Shown: piece after piece, positions 23,453 to 35,961 of the stretch
How positions within the stretch are numbered: the stretch's first letter is position 1
Layout: each line of letters begins with the position of its first letter
Assembly: GCF_003590095.1 (NCBI RefSeq)
Contig: NC_039479.1
Span: forward strand, 8,308,001 to 8,372,000
Direction: 5' to 3'
From: Trichoplusia ni
Taxonomy: Eukaryota > Arthropoda > Insecta > Lepidoptera > Noctuidae
DNA: 64,000 bases
Position numbers and translations under genes: made by a program
Notes under the pieces: generated by a model
The model's input: the letters and a program-made list of their open reading frames with translations, nothing else
Database searches by the model: none
What the model was told of the DNA's origin: nothing

Positions 23453-25736
23453 AATGTCAGCGCCGGTGACTGCGTTTTGGCGCGAATAAATAAACGTTTC
23501 ATAATTATTTTTTTTTCAATAATTAGTTTTTAAATTACAGAAATATTATATTTTTTAGTAATAATATATACTTAAGAATATTGTAAAACACATTTTCAAA
23601 AATTGTCGTCTTGCCCATTCGTCTGTCGTTTGATTTTTTATTTTGTAACCTCAAACCTTCGGACTGAAGGAACGGATTTTGTTCTTTTCTATTTAACGAG
23701 AAATAGCTGTTATTTAAGTAGTCCTTTATATCAAGTTTGACTTAGTTCTTTTTCTTTGAATTTTCTCTTAGTATAGGCCGTATAGGCTCACATACCGAAC
23801 AAAAAGAGGTAGGTATAAAATATTTATAATATTGGCTCCGTGTAGCAGACACAATACAGAATTCTATTGTTCGTGGTCATCCGTGACCGCGACGTGAAAG
23901 CGTCAAGCTGCCTTTCAGGTGACCTTCCACTACTTCATAAAGTAAAACTTTCAATTGTGAAAGCGAGATAGAGCAATACGGGCTGTAGAGCGTCGCCCTT
24001 CTCCCACAACCGCAAGAGACTTTAACGTGGTAGTGGGTCTGCTAAACCTAACTAGCAAAGGAGTTATTTATAGCTACTTATACTACATAACTTCCCGATT
24101 GACCCAAAGTTTCTGCACTAATATAACGGTCTATTGATTTCTGATACTACAAATATTTGAGAGTTCTGATTACGTACTTATTTTCTCCGTTTTAAGTACT
24201 CTTGTACAGTTTACTTATCGTGCAATTTGTGTTTTTTTCCGCATTATGCTGTAAATGACTCCTGGTACCAAAATATATCATGACAGAAAAGTAGAGTGGA
24301 TAGACGTACCCTATTTTCATTGTTCGGTGACTTAGGGTAAAATTAGTCTTTCTAACAGGAGCCTGTTATAATCTGATAATTATGCAGGAAGTATTTGATT
24401 TTGTATAATGGTTAAACCGATTGTTTGTTACTAAAATATGTTTAAGAGAAGGGTAGGGCCTTGCATACCCTCAACATGAACTTTAGTGGTTATTGTCGTG
24501 ACTAGTCCATTGTGCCGCGTTTCTAACACAGGCCGGTTCAAGGACTACGAAATGTCATTACACTTATCACAACGCTATTTAGTCATTAAATAGGTACTTA
24601 TAATTTGACGCTAATCCTCTAATATCTAACTAAAGTGCTAATCGGAGCGGAGATTACAGAGAAATTGTGTTTATTGACGGAATTGAAGGATGCTTAAAAT
24701 AACTGAAATATTGTTATCGTATTTTTAATCGAAATATTGCATAATGATTTTGACTTTCTGCTGAATTCTGGGTTGCAAATTGTCAATTTTCAAACTACAT
24801 TTTTTTTTTAATTATAGGCTTCCGTTTATATCTATAATTTCTAGAGAGAGAATTAAATACCACCAAAAAATAAAACAAACGAAAATAGTTCCACAAAAAA
24901 GCATCAGCAATTACGATAACCATTGCAAATAGTTCTACCAGTGGGCGTTGTACGAACAATGTTGCGTTTTTCACAAATATAGCAAACAATAGCGATCTGT
25001 CCGGTGTCTCTGAGAGCTGGAGCGTGTCAAGAATCCATTAAGTGTTACCGGAGCCTTTGGCAGACAATGAGGGTCCTCCCAGCTTATATAATATTCCCTC
25101 CAGTGTTCTAAGCATCTTGTTTAGTTATAATGTGTTGCTTGGCGTGTTAATCCACTTAGGAGCTGGGGTAGCACTTCGATACACATCTCGGGAGCATACA
25201 ATGTACTTATGTCACATCACACACCATGATTCAAATTAAGTCTTGTTTTTCCATTGTTTGTTTTATTGAACTTCTTTAGACCGCTGAATTGTACACGTAT
25301 TTGCGTATACTTCAACTGAAATTAGTTTAGACGTTGTTTCTTCCACCAAGAATGTTTTGTAGAAATGTGATGTCTGTTAGTGGCATAAGTTTTTTAAGTG
25401 CATACACAATTTAAGTTTCATATCTTCTGTCGTACGAGATCACATAAAAACAAGACGTAGACACCGCATATATCCCTGTTGGGCTGTTCTGTTACAACTC
25501 ATGTTACTTAGTCCTGTACTTTGGAAGCTATTTCTCCAGAAGAAAGTTTCATACAATTTGCGTCTAAAACTCTGAGTGGAGGCATATTTTACAATGAATG
25601 TCTGAATGAACTCGGCTTGGATTCAGCCGTAGAATGCACTGAAAATTTAAATAGCTGGCAGGCTCTCCTGCATTATCAGTTGAAAGTGCAGTGAATGGGA
25701 AATAGGAACATGGCGCTATGTGTTACTTGGACATAG
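23453..25736. other. No recognised feature
   Basis: Mostly AT-rich. A GC-richer strip around 23870-24040 has no supported frame or splice pattern. Confidence 0.5.
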
Positions 25737-25835
25737 AATGCTACTTATATTATAAACGCGAAAGTTTCTACGAATGGATGTTTGCTCCTCTTTCACGCAA
25801 AAACCACTGAATGGATTTTATGTTCCTGTGGGATC
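25737..25835 (+). repeat. 5' fragment of Helitron-like repeat
   Basis: CTACTTATATTATAAACGCG followed by TTTCACGCAAAAACCACTGAATGG-like sequence matches the 5' half of the short element at 27233-27462 (TACTAATATTATAAATATG ... TTTCACGTCTAAACCAC). The 3' half with the GC-rich hairpin is absent, so this is a truncated relic. Confidence 0.55.
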
Positions 25836-27232
25836 AATTTTTATCTGTAACAGCTTGTTATATAATATTCGAAAAGCCGTCCAGTAAAATAGCAACACTT
25901 CCTTATATATTGATTCATCTAATAAGTGTTTAATGCGTACATTAAGACTTTATCTCTGCTTTTGTCTTTTTATTACAGTTGTGGTACTTCAAAATGTCGT
26001 AACAGACACTAAGGGCATCACAAAAACAGAAGAAAACATTGTACCTCAATATATGTCATATATGTATAGCTAGTATGATAATTTTGAAAATCTTGTTCTC
26101 TTTTGGTACTCACCATGTTTACCAAAGCTTTCCATACTCTGATTAGAATTTCGAAACAGATGTGATCTAGTGTGCAATTGTGGCCGTGCATTCTGTTTCG
26201 AGTACACATTATTAGTTCAGAGTACGAACCCATTACGCCGGTAGAGAACTCAATGGTCTCAATTTACATAAACAAACTGTGTACGTCCCACCACGTGCTG
26301 ATGCGATAGTTAACCTCATTACCGGTATCGTGAACGTTAATAATAAATTCTACCTGTGTTTATTATCTACCTACAGGGGTTACAAGTAAATTCTTTCAAA
26401 CAAATGTTTTGCTAGAAGCCTTCCGCACTGAATCCCAGAGGTATTTAAATGCGTGTTTCATTTAAATTCGTACCCAGATAGGCACATCCTTTCGCATTTA
26501 CAGTTTTATCATTTTAGAACGTCGGTTCGAATATACTCAGCAAGGAGTACTACATTCGTTAGTTCATAAGAACAAGCAGACAGTAGTCACAATTTTAACT
26601 CGCTAAGAAATGAGGACACTAAAGTTCTCTATACCAGTTATTGCCCTTATAAGGAAGATAAATGAACCAATGTATCTAATAACTAAGTAATGGCGCTCTT
26701 AAATAAACGTAGCTTTATTTTCCATCATTTAAGGTCGGACAAATTGACGAATATATATCGGAGTTATTGATTAAGAACGTGTTAGATTTATTGCGAGGTA
26801 CGCGAAAACGTATAAGGTCACGATCCGTGTCCGGATATCCCCATTAATCTCCGGATCCGTGTTGCTACGTGTCGGTCCGCATTCTCCGCGGGCCTCCGTA
26901 CTGGACCCTCCTAATTGCTAATCCCGTGTCGTCCACCCTTCGGAAGCTCTCCTACCTAAGAGTTTTATCGGACATAGTTATTTGATAGTTTTTCTAGTCA
27001 TCAACAACGTAGAGTGATACTAGGTTATTTGTAACAAATGTTGCTAAGTGGATAGCACTTTATGGCCTGAAGTTTCTAAAGCACATGATGACCTGTGTTT
27101 CGGAAACTGTAAAAACGTTACGTTTCTTTAATGCAGTCGGTTTATACTAGCCTGTGTGAGGTAAAAACCGACACAGACTCATAAATACACACTAAGGTAT
27201 TTTTTCACTCAAAATGATTCAATTCATTAGAA
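25836..27232. other. No recognised gene; one GC-rich patch
   Basis: AT-rich DNA. The GC-rich patch at about 26820-26950 has short open frames only and shares CGGATATCC/CGGATCC words with the candidate exon at 22.3 kb, probably by chance. Confidence 0.45.
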
Positions 27233-27462
27233 TCTTTACTAATATTATAAATATGAAAGTAACTCTGTTTGTCTGTCCGTCTGTCTGTTTGATACGCTTT
27301 CACGTCTAAACCACGATTTTAATGAAATTTGGTACAGAGATAGAGTTGACCTTGAGAAAGAACATAGGATAGTTTTTATCCCGGACTTTTTAAGAGTTCT
27401 CTTGGAAACGCTTGGAAATATAACCGACCTCGACGCGGGCGAAGCCGCGGGCGAAAAGCTAG
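27233..27462 (+). mobile_element. Short non-autonomous Helitron with both ends
   Basis: The element starts TCTTTACTAATATTATAAAT after an A (27232) and ends GCGAAAAGCTAG before a T (27463), as Helitrons do (A^TC...CTAG^T, no duplication). A hairpin, CGCGG (27434-27438) / CCGCG (27445-27449), lies nine bases before the CTAG end, the canonical spacing. The body, with GTCTGTCTGTC, GAAATTTGGTA and GATAGTTTTTATCCCGG, is a repeat very common in Lepidoptera. It has no coding capacity and is 230 bp long. Confidence 0.85.
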
Positions 27463-27599
27463 TTAACTATACATTTCTTTATAATTTAGTATGATTAATA
27501 TAGAAAACGTAAAAGAAATATTTCTAACCCCAAGTTAAATGTCCCCAAAATGCTGCAGTCGATCGATGCTGAGTTCACACGCTGAAATATTTAAAACGT

Positions 27600-27730
27600 G
27601 ATTAATCCTTGTTTCGCGGGGGATTTCACAAACGCTTATCCCTACCCAAGGATCAAACCCGCGACACGTCACACTCAGTGCATTTGGCATGGTGACCTCA
27701 ACCAATCGGCTATCAATGCAGTGAAATATA
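27600..27730 (-). repeat. tRNA-derived SINE fragment
   Basis: On the minus strand a box-A-like TAGCCGATTGGT (plus 27701-27712) is followed about 45 bases on by a B-box-like GGGTTTGATCCT (plus 27649-27660), as in tRNA-derived SINEs. Surrounding words (GAGGTCACCATGCC, GTGTCGCGGGTTTGATCC) are of a type common in moth SINEs. Target duplications and a tail are not clear. Confidence 0.55.
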
Positions 27731-28364
27731 ATACAGAGACGTTTGAGGAAGGTTGCGAGAATTGGCACAAAACTGGCATTCAATAAACAGTGTTACCAGC
27801 AACCTTGCTTCACATGCAATTACAGGTTGCTGACCTGACATTTCAGAGGTGTTAACAATGAAAACTCGATAAGACAACACGAACACATTCCTTCGCGACC
27901 TGGGCAACATCAAGCTTTCCTGATCGTTTAACAAAGCACTTGTTTAAATAATAATGTACACTTAAAGGATTATGTATTGAATCAGCGTCCGCCCACGCAA
28001 CATAACCACTATTTCGAGTATTTAGTTAGATCTCACCTGTTTTTCGATCTTATGTAAATGTTTAAACGAATAAATTCGACGAAAGCGTCGGAAATTTCAC
28101 TCGAAGTAATTTTTAATAGTAACGTATTTGTAAACAATGAGCGAAGATATTAAATCGGTAGGTGTATAAAGTGAATTCGTACTTTATTTAAGTTTATCTT
28201 GCGTAGGTTGCGCAATGATAATGTAACTGGATTTATTTAAGAACTGTATCAAAGAAATCTTAATTGAGATGGAAATAAAATGTCGTAACATGATTTAATA
28301 ACAAGAATAAACAAACAAGTATGAAATAAGTGTGTAAGGCACGTCAGGTTGTCAGTTATTTTGA
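27731..28364. other. No recognised feature
   Basis: AT-rich DNA without a supported gene or element. Confidence 0.5.
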
Positions 28365-28500
28365 AGTTCCCGCACCCAAAGGTTAATAACGGAACACTAT
28401 TGTCTGTCTGTCCATATGTCCGTCCGTTTGTCACCAGGCTGTCTCATGAACTAGCTTAGTGGAAATGGTTATAAATATAATGGATTTTCTTCATCCTATG
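28365..28500 (-). repeat. Truncated dispersed repeat (reverse orientation)
   Basis: Contains TTAATAACGGAACACTATTG, GTCTGTCTGTCCATATGTCC and GTCACCAGGCTGTCTCATGA in order. These are the reverse-strand hallmarks of the repeat described at 16902-17156. Only its central part is kept. Confidence 0.65.
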
Positions 28501-31500
28501 TGTGTTGAACCCTCGGTCATTTTTCAGTTTTATTTTTTATTTACCCAGGAAACACTTCAGTAATAGGGAATAGGTACAAAACACATTTAGCAAGTGTTGC
28601 TAAGCCACAAACTCATAAACATTATGGAGGCTGATCAGATAACATTGACATTGGAGGTGAAAGGTCACGGGGTTCCCGCCTTATGCACGCGATCACTCAA
28701 TTTTCGAGGGCGAAGTGAAATGGATCTGTTTATGGCAAACATGAAGGATCTTAGGCTAATAACCAATGGATCTAAATTACTGATAAAATTGGGTTCTTTG
28801 TTTTGGCACATTGTGTTATAGGAGTAATATTTTCTATTAAATAAATTGAGTATGTTTGTGGATAGTATAGTTTTAAATTTTTTATGTAGCAATTGTCTGC
28901 GTATTTGATGTTTTAGCCTTTTTTCCATACAAGGTGTAGCTCACACCCTCGCCTACAAATTTCTAACTAAATTGTTTTAGCTTTTGACTGTGAACAGCCT
29001 AACTCTTTAGAATAAATAAATAAAACAGTTCCGACCTTATCAATTCATACAAAAAAAATAGAAAAGTTAATAGTTTATTTGTTAATAAGATATGCTTATA
29101 AGATACTGCCCAAAGACGCTATTCCACGAAGACGAACTTACTAAAGCTAGATGACTACAATATTGGCGTAGTTCCTTACATAACTTAGACAAAATATTAG
29201 TTTAGTTACGTCTAAAGAAGTTTTACTTTTCAGAAACCGTAGCGCTAGTTATCGCATTTCTTGAGTCGCCTTTTTAAATTGAAGTTGGTATTCAGAGATG
29301 TGCTCTCATCGCTGAAGAAGCTCTACTAGACAAAAAATTCATTAAAAAAAGCTGGTAATTACATAATTATAGTTTTCATTCCTTTTTTCAGTATATGGTA
29401 GAAAATGGTCGGTGTAACTCCAACCTGATGTCAAAGTGTACTTAAGTAGGTTAGATATATAAGGTAGGTACGTAGGTAACCGGACAGTTTAGCAAGCCGA
29501 CAATACACATCAGTCAAGGTTCCCCTTGGGCTTACAAGGCTAAGAAGCTTTGCATAATACAAGAATATGGCCGTACTGAACAAATTTAGACTAGCTTATA
29601 GCCTGTTTAACATGTATGGAAGGCCGATGAAAGATACAATATTGGCAATATCGTGGAACTCCCATTTGCTCGTAATGATCAGGATTTGTTGCAAATTTAC
29701 TGACTGTATACCTAAAGTTATTTTACATTCCATATAACCGTTTCCAAATTTTAAATTAAATAATTCTTTATATTTGTAAATAACACGTTCTCAATTTCTC
29801 TGGCTGTATTATTATATATATTTTTATTCTGCACCATAAACTTATTACAGCAGATAACTTTTTGCCCTATGAAAAGTTGGGCAAGAAGTTAACTTTATTT
29901 GATAACACAAATCATGTAAGTATTCCCAAACTAAAATCCATATGTTGAGAATTGAAATAAGGCGCATACGAGACGTATAAAGGTCAAGTTCTTGTGTGAA
30001 GAGTCCGTTGCGCTGGCGCGAGCTCACGCTTCGCCGCATGCTGCCCAAGGCCGCTGAACATCAAAGCCCTCGGGACTCGCAAATTATCCCCTCCGCCGAG
30101 CAGAGCCTCTCGTTTTATAATTATGCCTCCCTAAATCTATGGACTCCTAGATTTTTTGTAATAATATTATTGAAAATCTAAGATAATGAAGTCAACTCCC
30201 CAGAGAATTGCGCCCCGACAGAAATTCGCTGAAGTCGATCGAAGGCTGTTGTTTTATTTAGGTTGCTTTGTAATTTGATTTCGTGCTTACTGAATATCTA
30301 ATAAATTCTTCGTTTCAGATAAAACATATATTATACTTATCAAAAGATTAATCTTTTTTGCTGTATTGATATCTGCGTAATCCCAATAAGTATATGTAGA
30401 CGGTTACTGAACATACTTCAATTTTTATCGAGAACTGGAACAAAATCTACCAGAACTATTTCAATAGATATCTTTCGTCACATAATACAATGCAATAGAT
30501 GCTAACGATACAAAGTCAGTCGACATTAATTAATTGAATAAAACGAGTGGTGAGCATTCCCATTAGCAGGCGCGTTAATCATACGTAGGGCGCACTGGCA
30601 CCAACTTTCATTACGATATGAGCAATAACTTGTCACAATGCCGGCCCAACGCTTTCAAGCAAATTACTCGTCGACTCATGGAACCAACCAATTAACAGCA
30701 CCGTCAATCAGGAAACTAGGACGTACATAGGTACCTAGGCACTGATGCACGAGGCGACACAAGCACAACGCAAGTGTAGGATTAGCTGACAAGACTAACA
30801 CAAATCGAATTTGTTCGTGTTGGTAACCCAATCTCGAAGTCTCGCGCTCAACGACGACCTCCCATTCAATCTCATTGCTTTGCATTCGCACGGCAAACAA
30901 ATTCAATTTCACCAGTCATCAATTTCCCTAAAAACGATGTTGATTCGATTTGTTCAATTGCAGTAGCGTTCCCGTCGTGGTAATTCACAAATAGTGCCTT
31001 ATTTACTCGGCTACTTCCTGGGGTTAATTGTACGGTAGAAGTTGGCCGCCGTAATTAGAATTCGCAAACATTTCCACTTTGGCTTCCATTTAAATTAGAC
31101 TTCGGTAAGGCGTTTCGTCCTTGCGCTTACGTAACGAATGCTATGACCGCCTATGACCGCCAAATCTAGAGCTTAAAGTAACTCCACTTGAATGTAATGA
31201 CATGGCTTATACTTAACTTTTAAGATTACCCTTATGTTACACATTATGGAGACTGTAAGTCAAAGAAAGTACATAGTTAGAACTGTAAATATTACACAAA
31301 GATACTAATTTGGCGTTTTACGAGTTAAGTTTTAGTTTAACGCTCATTTCTCTTTTATTTCCTTTGAAACTGTTTCTTTGATATCGAATATTGCATGCTC
31401 TGAATTATTGTCTTTCTTAACTATAGCAATTCCAAGTTGTTTGAAGTTGCGTAACTCAGTCGCATTGTTTCAGTGTTTCAAACGCAGTACAGTAACCGCT

Positions 31501-32652
31501 GTACTATCTATGCGCGACTGAATTCCGTTCTCTAATTAGTAGACTCCGTCTTCCATGGCAACTATTCATAATACACCCTAGTAATGGCACTTGAACTATG
31601 GTATCATGTCATGTTACTGTGAAGTCAGCTTGTTTTATTTACTTTTAATTATGCTAGAACTTTGCTTATTTATTTACTTTTTCTTAAATAACTAAATAGT
31701 CATTCTAACCGTGTGTTGTTTATCGTTGAAAATATAGCTATCTTGTAAACGGATAAATTTGGGGGGTTTGCTCGACTAGTTTCGGATCCAACCGGAGTCC
31801 TTAACCCCGCTGCCGCATCGCATCAGGTAATCTCGATAAATACGCGGGAGTGAACGGTAATAAAAGTCGAAATATTAAAAAAACACACATTAAATCAATG
31901 AAAGAACCTGTCAACAAATTGTGTTGACATGACCGCTACCATAGCCTTAAATTACGGTGGCAAAACCGGTTATAACGACAAATTACGATTCGAACACAAA
32001 ATGTCAAGCGATTTACCACGTCAGGAATTTTTGGAGGCACGTTGCAACCAAAAAGAGGCGCCTTACTCTATGGAAATTGAGTGGAAGTCTGGGCTGGAGC
32101 CGAAGTGTCCGAACTCCAAATTCCATTGCCTTGACATCTCAATCAACGAATTAATTATGTATTTTATTGCACTTGTTTAACATATTTTGTACAATGTTAC
32201 TTAAAATTTATGTTTATAATTGATTCAGTGGTTTTTTATTATAGGTACCTATAAGATTTACGATTTCAATTAAAGTAGTGTCATTTTTGGTGTCAATGGC
32301 AAGGTTTTGTTGCAAATTTAATACTCATAATCATTTAAATTGGGGCAATCATACTAAAAACACAGACCTAGTATATTAACGCTAAAATGATCAACTTCTT
32401 ATTTGCTAAATATTTTTCAATGAATCACATTAAAAAGCTAAATCAATACCTAGTTTGACTTAGGATTACAAATCCCGAACTCAAGATAAGTATACATACA
32501 TTATAGTAGTGCGTATTTGTGGTTTTGTGTGCTACAGACCACAAACAACGTGTGTAGTATTACGTAAAAAGTTAGCGCCATAATACATAACGTTACAGTT
32601 TCGTAGTCGGTCGACGGACAAACAGATGATTAATTTCAACAACTTTTCTGTA
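28501..32652. other. No recognised gene
   Basis: AT-rich DNA. A GC-rich segment near 30000-30110 has a short open plus frame without recognisable product. CTCGACTAGTTTCGGATCC near 31771-31789 resembles part of a lepidopteran interspersed repeat but is too short to define. Confidence 0.45.
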
Positions 32653-32740
32653 CCTTCGATAGCTCAGTTGGTAGAGCGGTGGACTGTAGAGGAAATGCAC
32701 TGATATCCATAGGTCGCTGGTTCAAATCCGGCTCGAAGGA
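32653..32740 (+). tRNA. tRNA-Tyr (GTA) with intron
   Basis: A full cloverleaf is seen. Acceptor stem CCTTCGA/TCGAAGG with discriminator A; D arm TAGCTCAGTTGGTAGAGC; anticodon stem GTGGA/TCCAT around CTGTAG...A with anticodon GTA at 32686-32688; T arm GCTGGTTCAAATCCGGC with the B box. A 15-nt intron (32690-32704) lies one base 3' of the anticodon, the normal place, and eukaryotic tRNA-Tyr genes carry introns. A TTTT terminator follows at 32743-32746. It should be transcribed by RNA polymerase III and spliced. Confidence 0.97.
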
Positions 32741-33720
32741 ATCTTTTGGACTTGTTGATAATAAAACGTAATAGGTACGTAAGTTAACTTGATAATCATT
32801 TTGACCTAGATGCGAAGAACAAGTTTTGATAATGGTATTCATTTTGTGTTATTTAATAAATCGTCATTACGCGGAGGTTGATTGTTATAAGATAATACGT
32901 GGCTTAATTACAATATTTATAATTGTTGTGAGATCTCCCTTTCTGATGCTGTTGCAGCTACGTATCGTATATGTATAACTATATACCTTCATTTCCTAAG
33001 CAAAAAAAATCCAGTTTCTTTATAGTTTCGCATTGAAATCACTTCGTCAAATCAATTTTACAGTTACACACCAACATTAGACCATTATAAGACTGTCTTA
33101 CCCATGAAACGTAAGTAATTGCCGAGGAAGTAGCTGCTTAAATATTTAATAATATGAGATCAATAAGGATGTGTCCCGACACCTATCTTATGGTATTACC
33201 TTTAAGTAATGTAAATTCTTAATAAATACCTGTGTAAAAAAACAAAGAACATGTTATAATTAAAAAGCATAATACTTATGTCGCAACGTGAAACGAGTGG
33301 TTACAGAATGACGAACAAGGGACGCGATAATGGGACCGCATCCTTCATGACAACAAAATGTTTTCATAAAACAGTTTTTCACACTCAGTTGAAGTGTTAG
33401 CAAAATATAACTCGCACAATAAAGGCGTAGTCGGTACTTCACGACGGTTGCACAAATGCAACGAGCATTTTATTCCGCAGGGGGTGAGCCGCTCAGCCCC
33501 ACCACTCGCCGTAGCCTTCCCACGAGGACCATTCATGTGGAGAAAAACAAAGCTACCCTTTCTACTCCGTGTGAAGCTGTAAATGCAAAACATTTTTTTT
33601 TCTCTGAAGAGGGTTTTTTCAGGTCAATTTATAATTCCTTTGTAAAAGTTTTTTTATTTTATGAAAAGACTAAATATTTACGTAATTTTAAATTTGATTA
33701 CCGGGAAAAGTTCTGTTTAT
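32741..33720. other. No recognised feature
   Basis: AT-rich DNA. A moderately GC-rich patch at 33470-33560 lies in short open frames without family resemblance. Confidence 0.45.
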
Positions 33721-33721
33721 T

Positions 33722-33772
33722 TGATGATGATGATGATGATTCCAATAAACGTAAGCATTACGTTTATTGGAA
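33722..33772. repeat. GAT microsatellite abutting a perfect 15-bp hairpin
   Basis: Six GAT units (about 33722-33740) run into TTCCAATAAACGTAA (33740-33754), a 3-nt loop and TTACGTTTATTGGAA (33758-33772), a perfect inverted repeat. The GAT run resembles the tail of RTE-type LINEs, but no LINE coding sequence precedes it. Confidence 0.85.
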
Positions 33773-34304
33773 ATTTAAAAATGAATTATTTTTAAGTAAA
33801 ATCCTACGTCTAGTATTTTGGTGTACGTGATGCTTCGCATTTTTCGATTTTAATAACCATGTAATTCCGTTAAAATAATAAAATAAAATACGTGTTCATA
33901 TATCATGTACATTGTGCGAACACATCTTATGTCTATAAATCTATATGCTTTCAACATTGAACCGCATTAGTGCCGCCTGAGGCTTTACGCAAAACAACTG
34001 CTATAAAAAAAGAAATGACAAACCATAGCCTAAAAGATTCTCGTCTCTACTCTTCCGTAGAGATGTCATGTACGTGTATATTTATGGTTTTGAAAAGTTT
34101 AAATTAAATAATTTATTCTTACCTTATTTTCCGCTTCGATATGACCACAAATTGCTCGTTAAGGAAACTTCTAATTTCGTATAATATCAAAGCTAATAAA
34201 CTTAAACGTATTATGTGAGCAAAAATAAATTATGTAATGTACGTACATTATACTACGATATTTATTAAAACACAACATTAATACGAATTGTATTTAGTAT
34301 GCAC

Positions 34305-35961
34305 TAGGGGAGAGCGGGGCTGAAAGTGCCGGGGGTAAATTGTGCCGACGCGAATATCTCAAAAACGGAAACAGATAGATATACGATCGTATTGTGTCGC
34401 GTAAGGCCTATCAGTTGCGCACACGCGGCTGCCATTTTAGTTTCGTCAGCCACGCAGACCGAGTCGCACTGCATGTGAGGGTCCGCCAGCGCCAGGTAAG
34501 TAAATATTTTCGTTTCAATACTTTTTGGTCTCAAGCTAGCATTTTTCGAGCTTTTAATATGCGAGTTTTTGTAAAATGTTTGTTATTTATCCTAGTTTGT
34601 TATGCAGTGTAATTTTAATGCTTCGTGTACAGTGATTTTTATATGTGAGACAAAATATCACACTATCATAAACGGGGTAAAATGTGCCGTTCATGTGGGG
34701 CTGCTTGTGCCGCGGACAACCAACCCCTAACCAACCTATATTGTTTCAGTATTGTTGTCCTGGGCCAAGCGACTGTAGCGTTGAGTGTACTAGAGCACCA
34801 TCAGGTAATCAAGAGCAAGAGACACGTCAGTGCTCTCCGGAACCTATCCCTTGCTGCAGTTTCCAGCCTCCTCAATCAGTTGATAATAACACAGGAGATA
34901 AAAATGCAGCAGTTTTCTCACCAGAGCTAATAAGACCACTGACTAAAGCACCTCCCCGACTAATTGGACATACTAAAGCACGTAAAAGAAAGACAGCTAT
35001 TCTTACGGACACTCCAGAGAAAAATGCTTTAGCAGAAGAAAAGAAGGTTAAGGGAAAAGGGACGGGAAGATGCAAGGGAAAGGGTAAACAAACAAAAAAG
35101 CCGACTAAAAACCCCGCTAAGAGAAGAGTATTGCAAGATGACGACAGTTCTGATGACGAACAAGAATGGTTCTGTATCATTTGTTGTGATGCCCATTCTA
35201 ACTCTGCCCCTGGAGAACAATGGATTGAATGCAGAGAAGAATTTAGCCCATTTGCAATGTATTGAAGATGAAGAAAACCAAGCATTTGTATGTCCTAATT
35301 GTTATTCTGATCAATCACCTGGAGAGTAACTAGTTTTGGTATATTTTTTATTTCTTAAAAAGACTCGAGACTGATTAAAAAGTTAATCATTTTGGAGCAT
35401 GGTAATGAAAGAGCAACCTTTACTGTTTATAGCAGGTAGTTTACTAGTCCATATAAACTGATATTTTTAATAATTGATCTCATTTGCATAAAAATAAGTA
35501 CCAACTATTGATTAAAAATACGTTTTTATGTTTGAATAATTACATAAGAAGGTTCCTTGTTTTTTTTTTATTATAATACTTAGTATTATACAATTAAACT
35601 TTAAAAACTGTTGATTTATATTAACAAATATAACGAATAAATATATTATTGTAAAACTGATGTGTTTTAATTTCCTAATTAATTTTAATTCATATAAAAC
35701 CCCCAGATTTATCAACGGCACAACCGACCTCAGCTACGGCACAACTTGCCTCAGATTGGGGTTGGTAGTGCCTTGCCGCCTCTGTATAAAAAAATCGCAT
35801 TTTCATAAAAACTATTAAAAATGTGCAAAATCTGAAGTTATATTCGAAAAATAGATTAAATTTGGCTTAGGATGAACCACTAATTTCAGACATAGTACTT
35901 GTTTTATCCGAATCTTAAAAGGATTTGTCAAAATCGGCACTTTCAGCCCCGCTCTCCCCTA
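34305..35961 (+). mobile_element. pogo/Tigger-like DNA transposon, internally deleted
   Basis: Perfect 25-bp terminal inverted repeats at 34307-34331 (starting GGGGAGAGCGGGGCTG) and 35935-35959 bound a 1653-bp element. TA dinucleotides on both sides (34305-34306, 35960-35961) fit the Tc1/mariner/pogo TA target duplication. Inside is only the C-terminal part of a pogo-type transposase with a zinc-finger end. The CENP-B-like DNA-binding and DDE catalytic domains are missing, so it is non-autonomous. Subterminal GTGCC(G) words recur near both ends. The perfect termini suggest recent mobilisation. Confidence 0.88.
34750..35329 (+). pseudogene. pogo-type transposase C-terminal remnant, frameshifted
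   Basis: The frame carries FSPELIRPLTKAPPR, a linker typical of insect pogo/Tigger-like transposases, then RKRKTAILTDTPEK, a lysine-rich basic stretch, an acidic DDDSSDDEQE, and the start of a PHD-like zinc finger (CIICC, WIEC). After about 35235 the finger continues in the +1 frame (LAHLQC ... FVCPNC) to TAA at 35327-35329, so a one-step frameshift has broken it. The first 60 or so codons upstream are not recognisable; TGTTTCAG at 34742-34749 may be an old splice acceptor or deletion joint. No functional transposase is expected. Confidence 0.78.

Noticed and set aside
33456..33830. 124-codon frame with an aspartate run
   Set aside because: The Asp run is the GAT microsatellite and the frame crosses the perfect hairpin; no protein resemblance.
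34872..35285. 137-codon minus-strand frame
   Set aside because: Antisense of the pogo transposase remnant, whose plus-strand motifs are clear.
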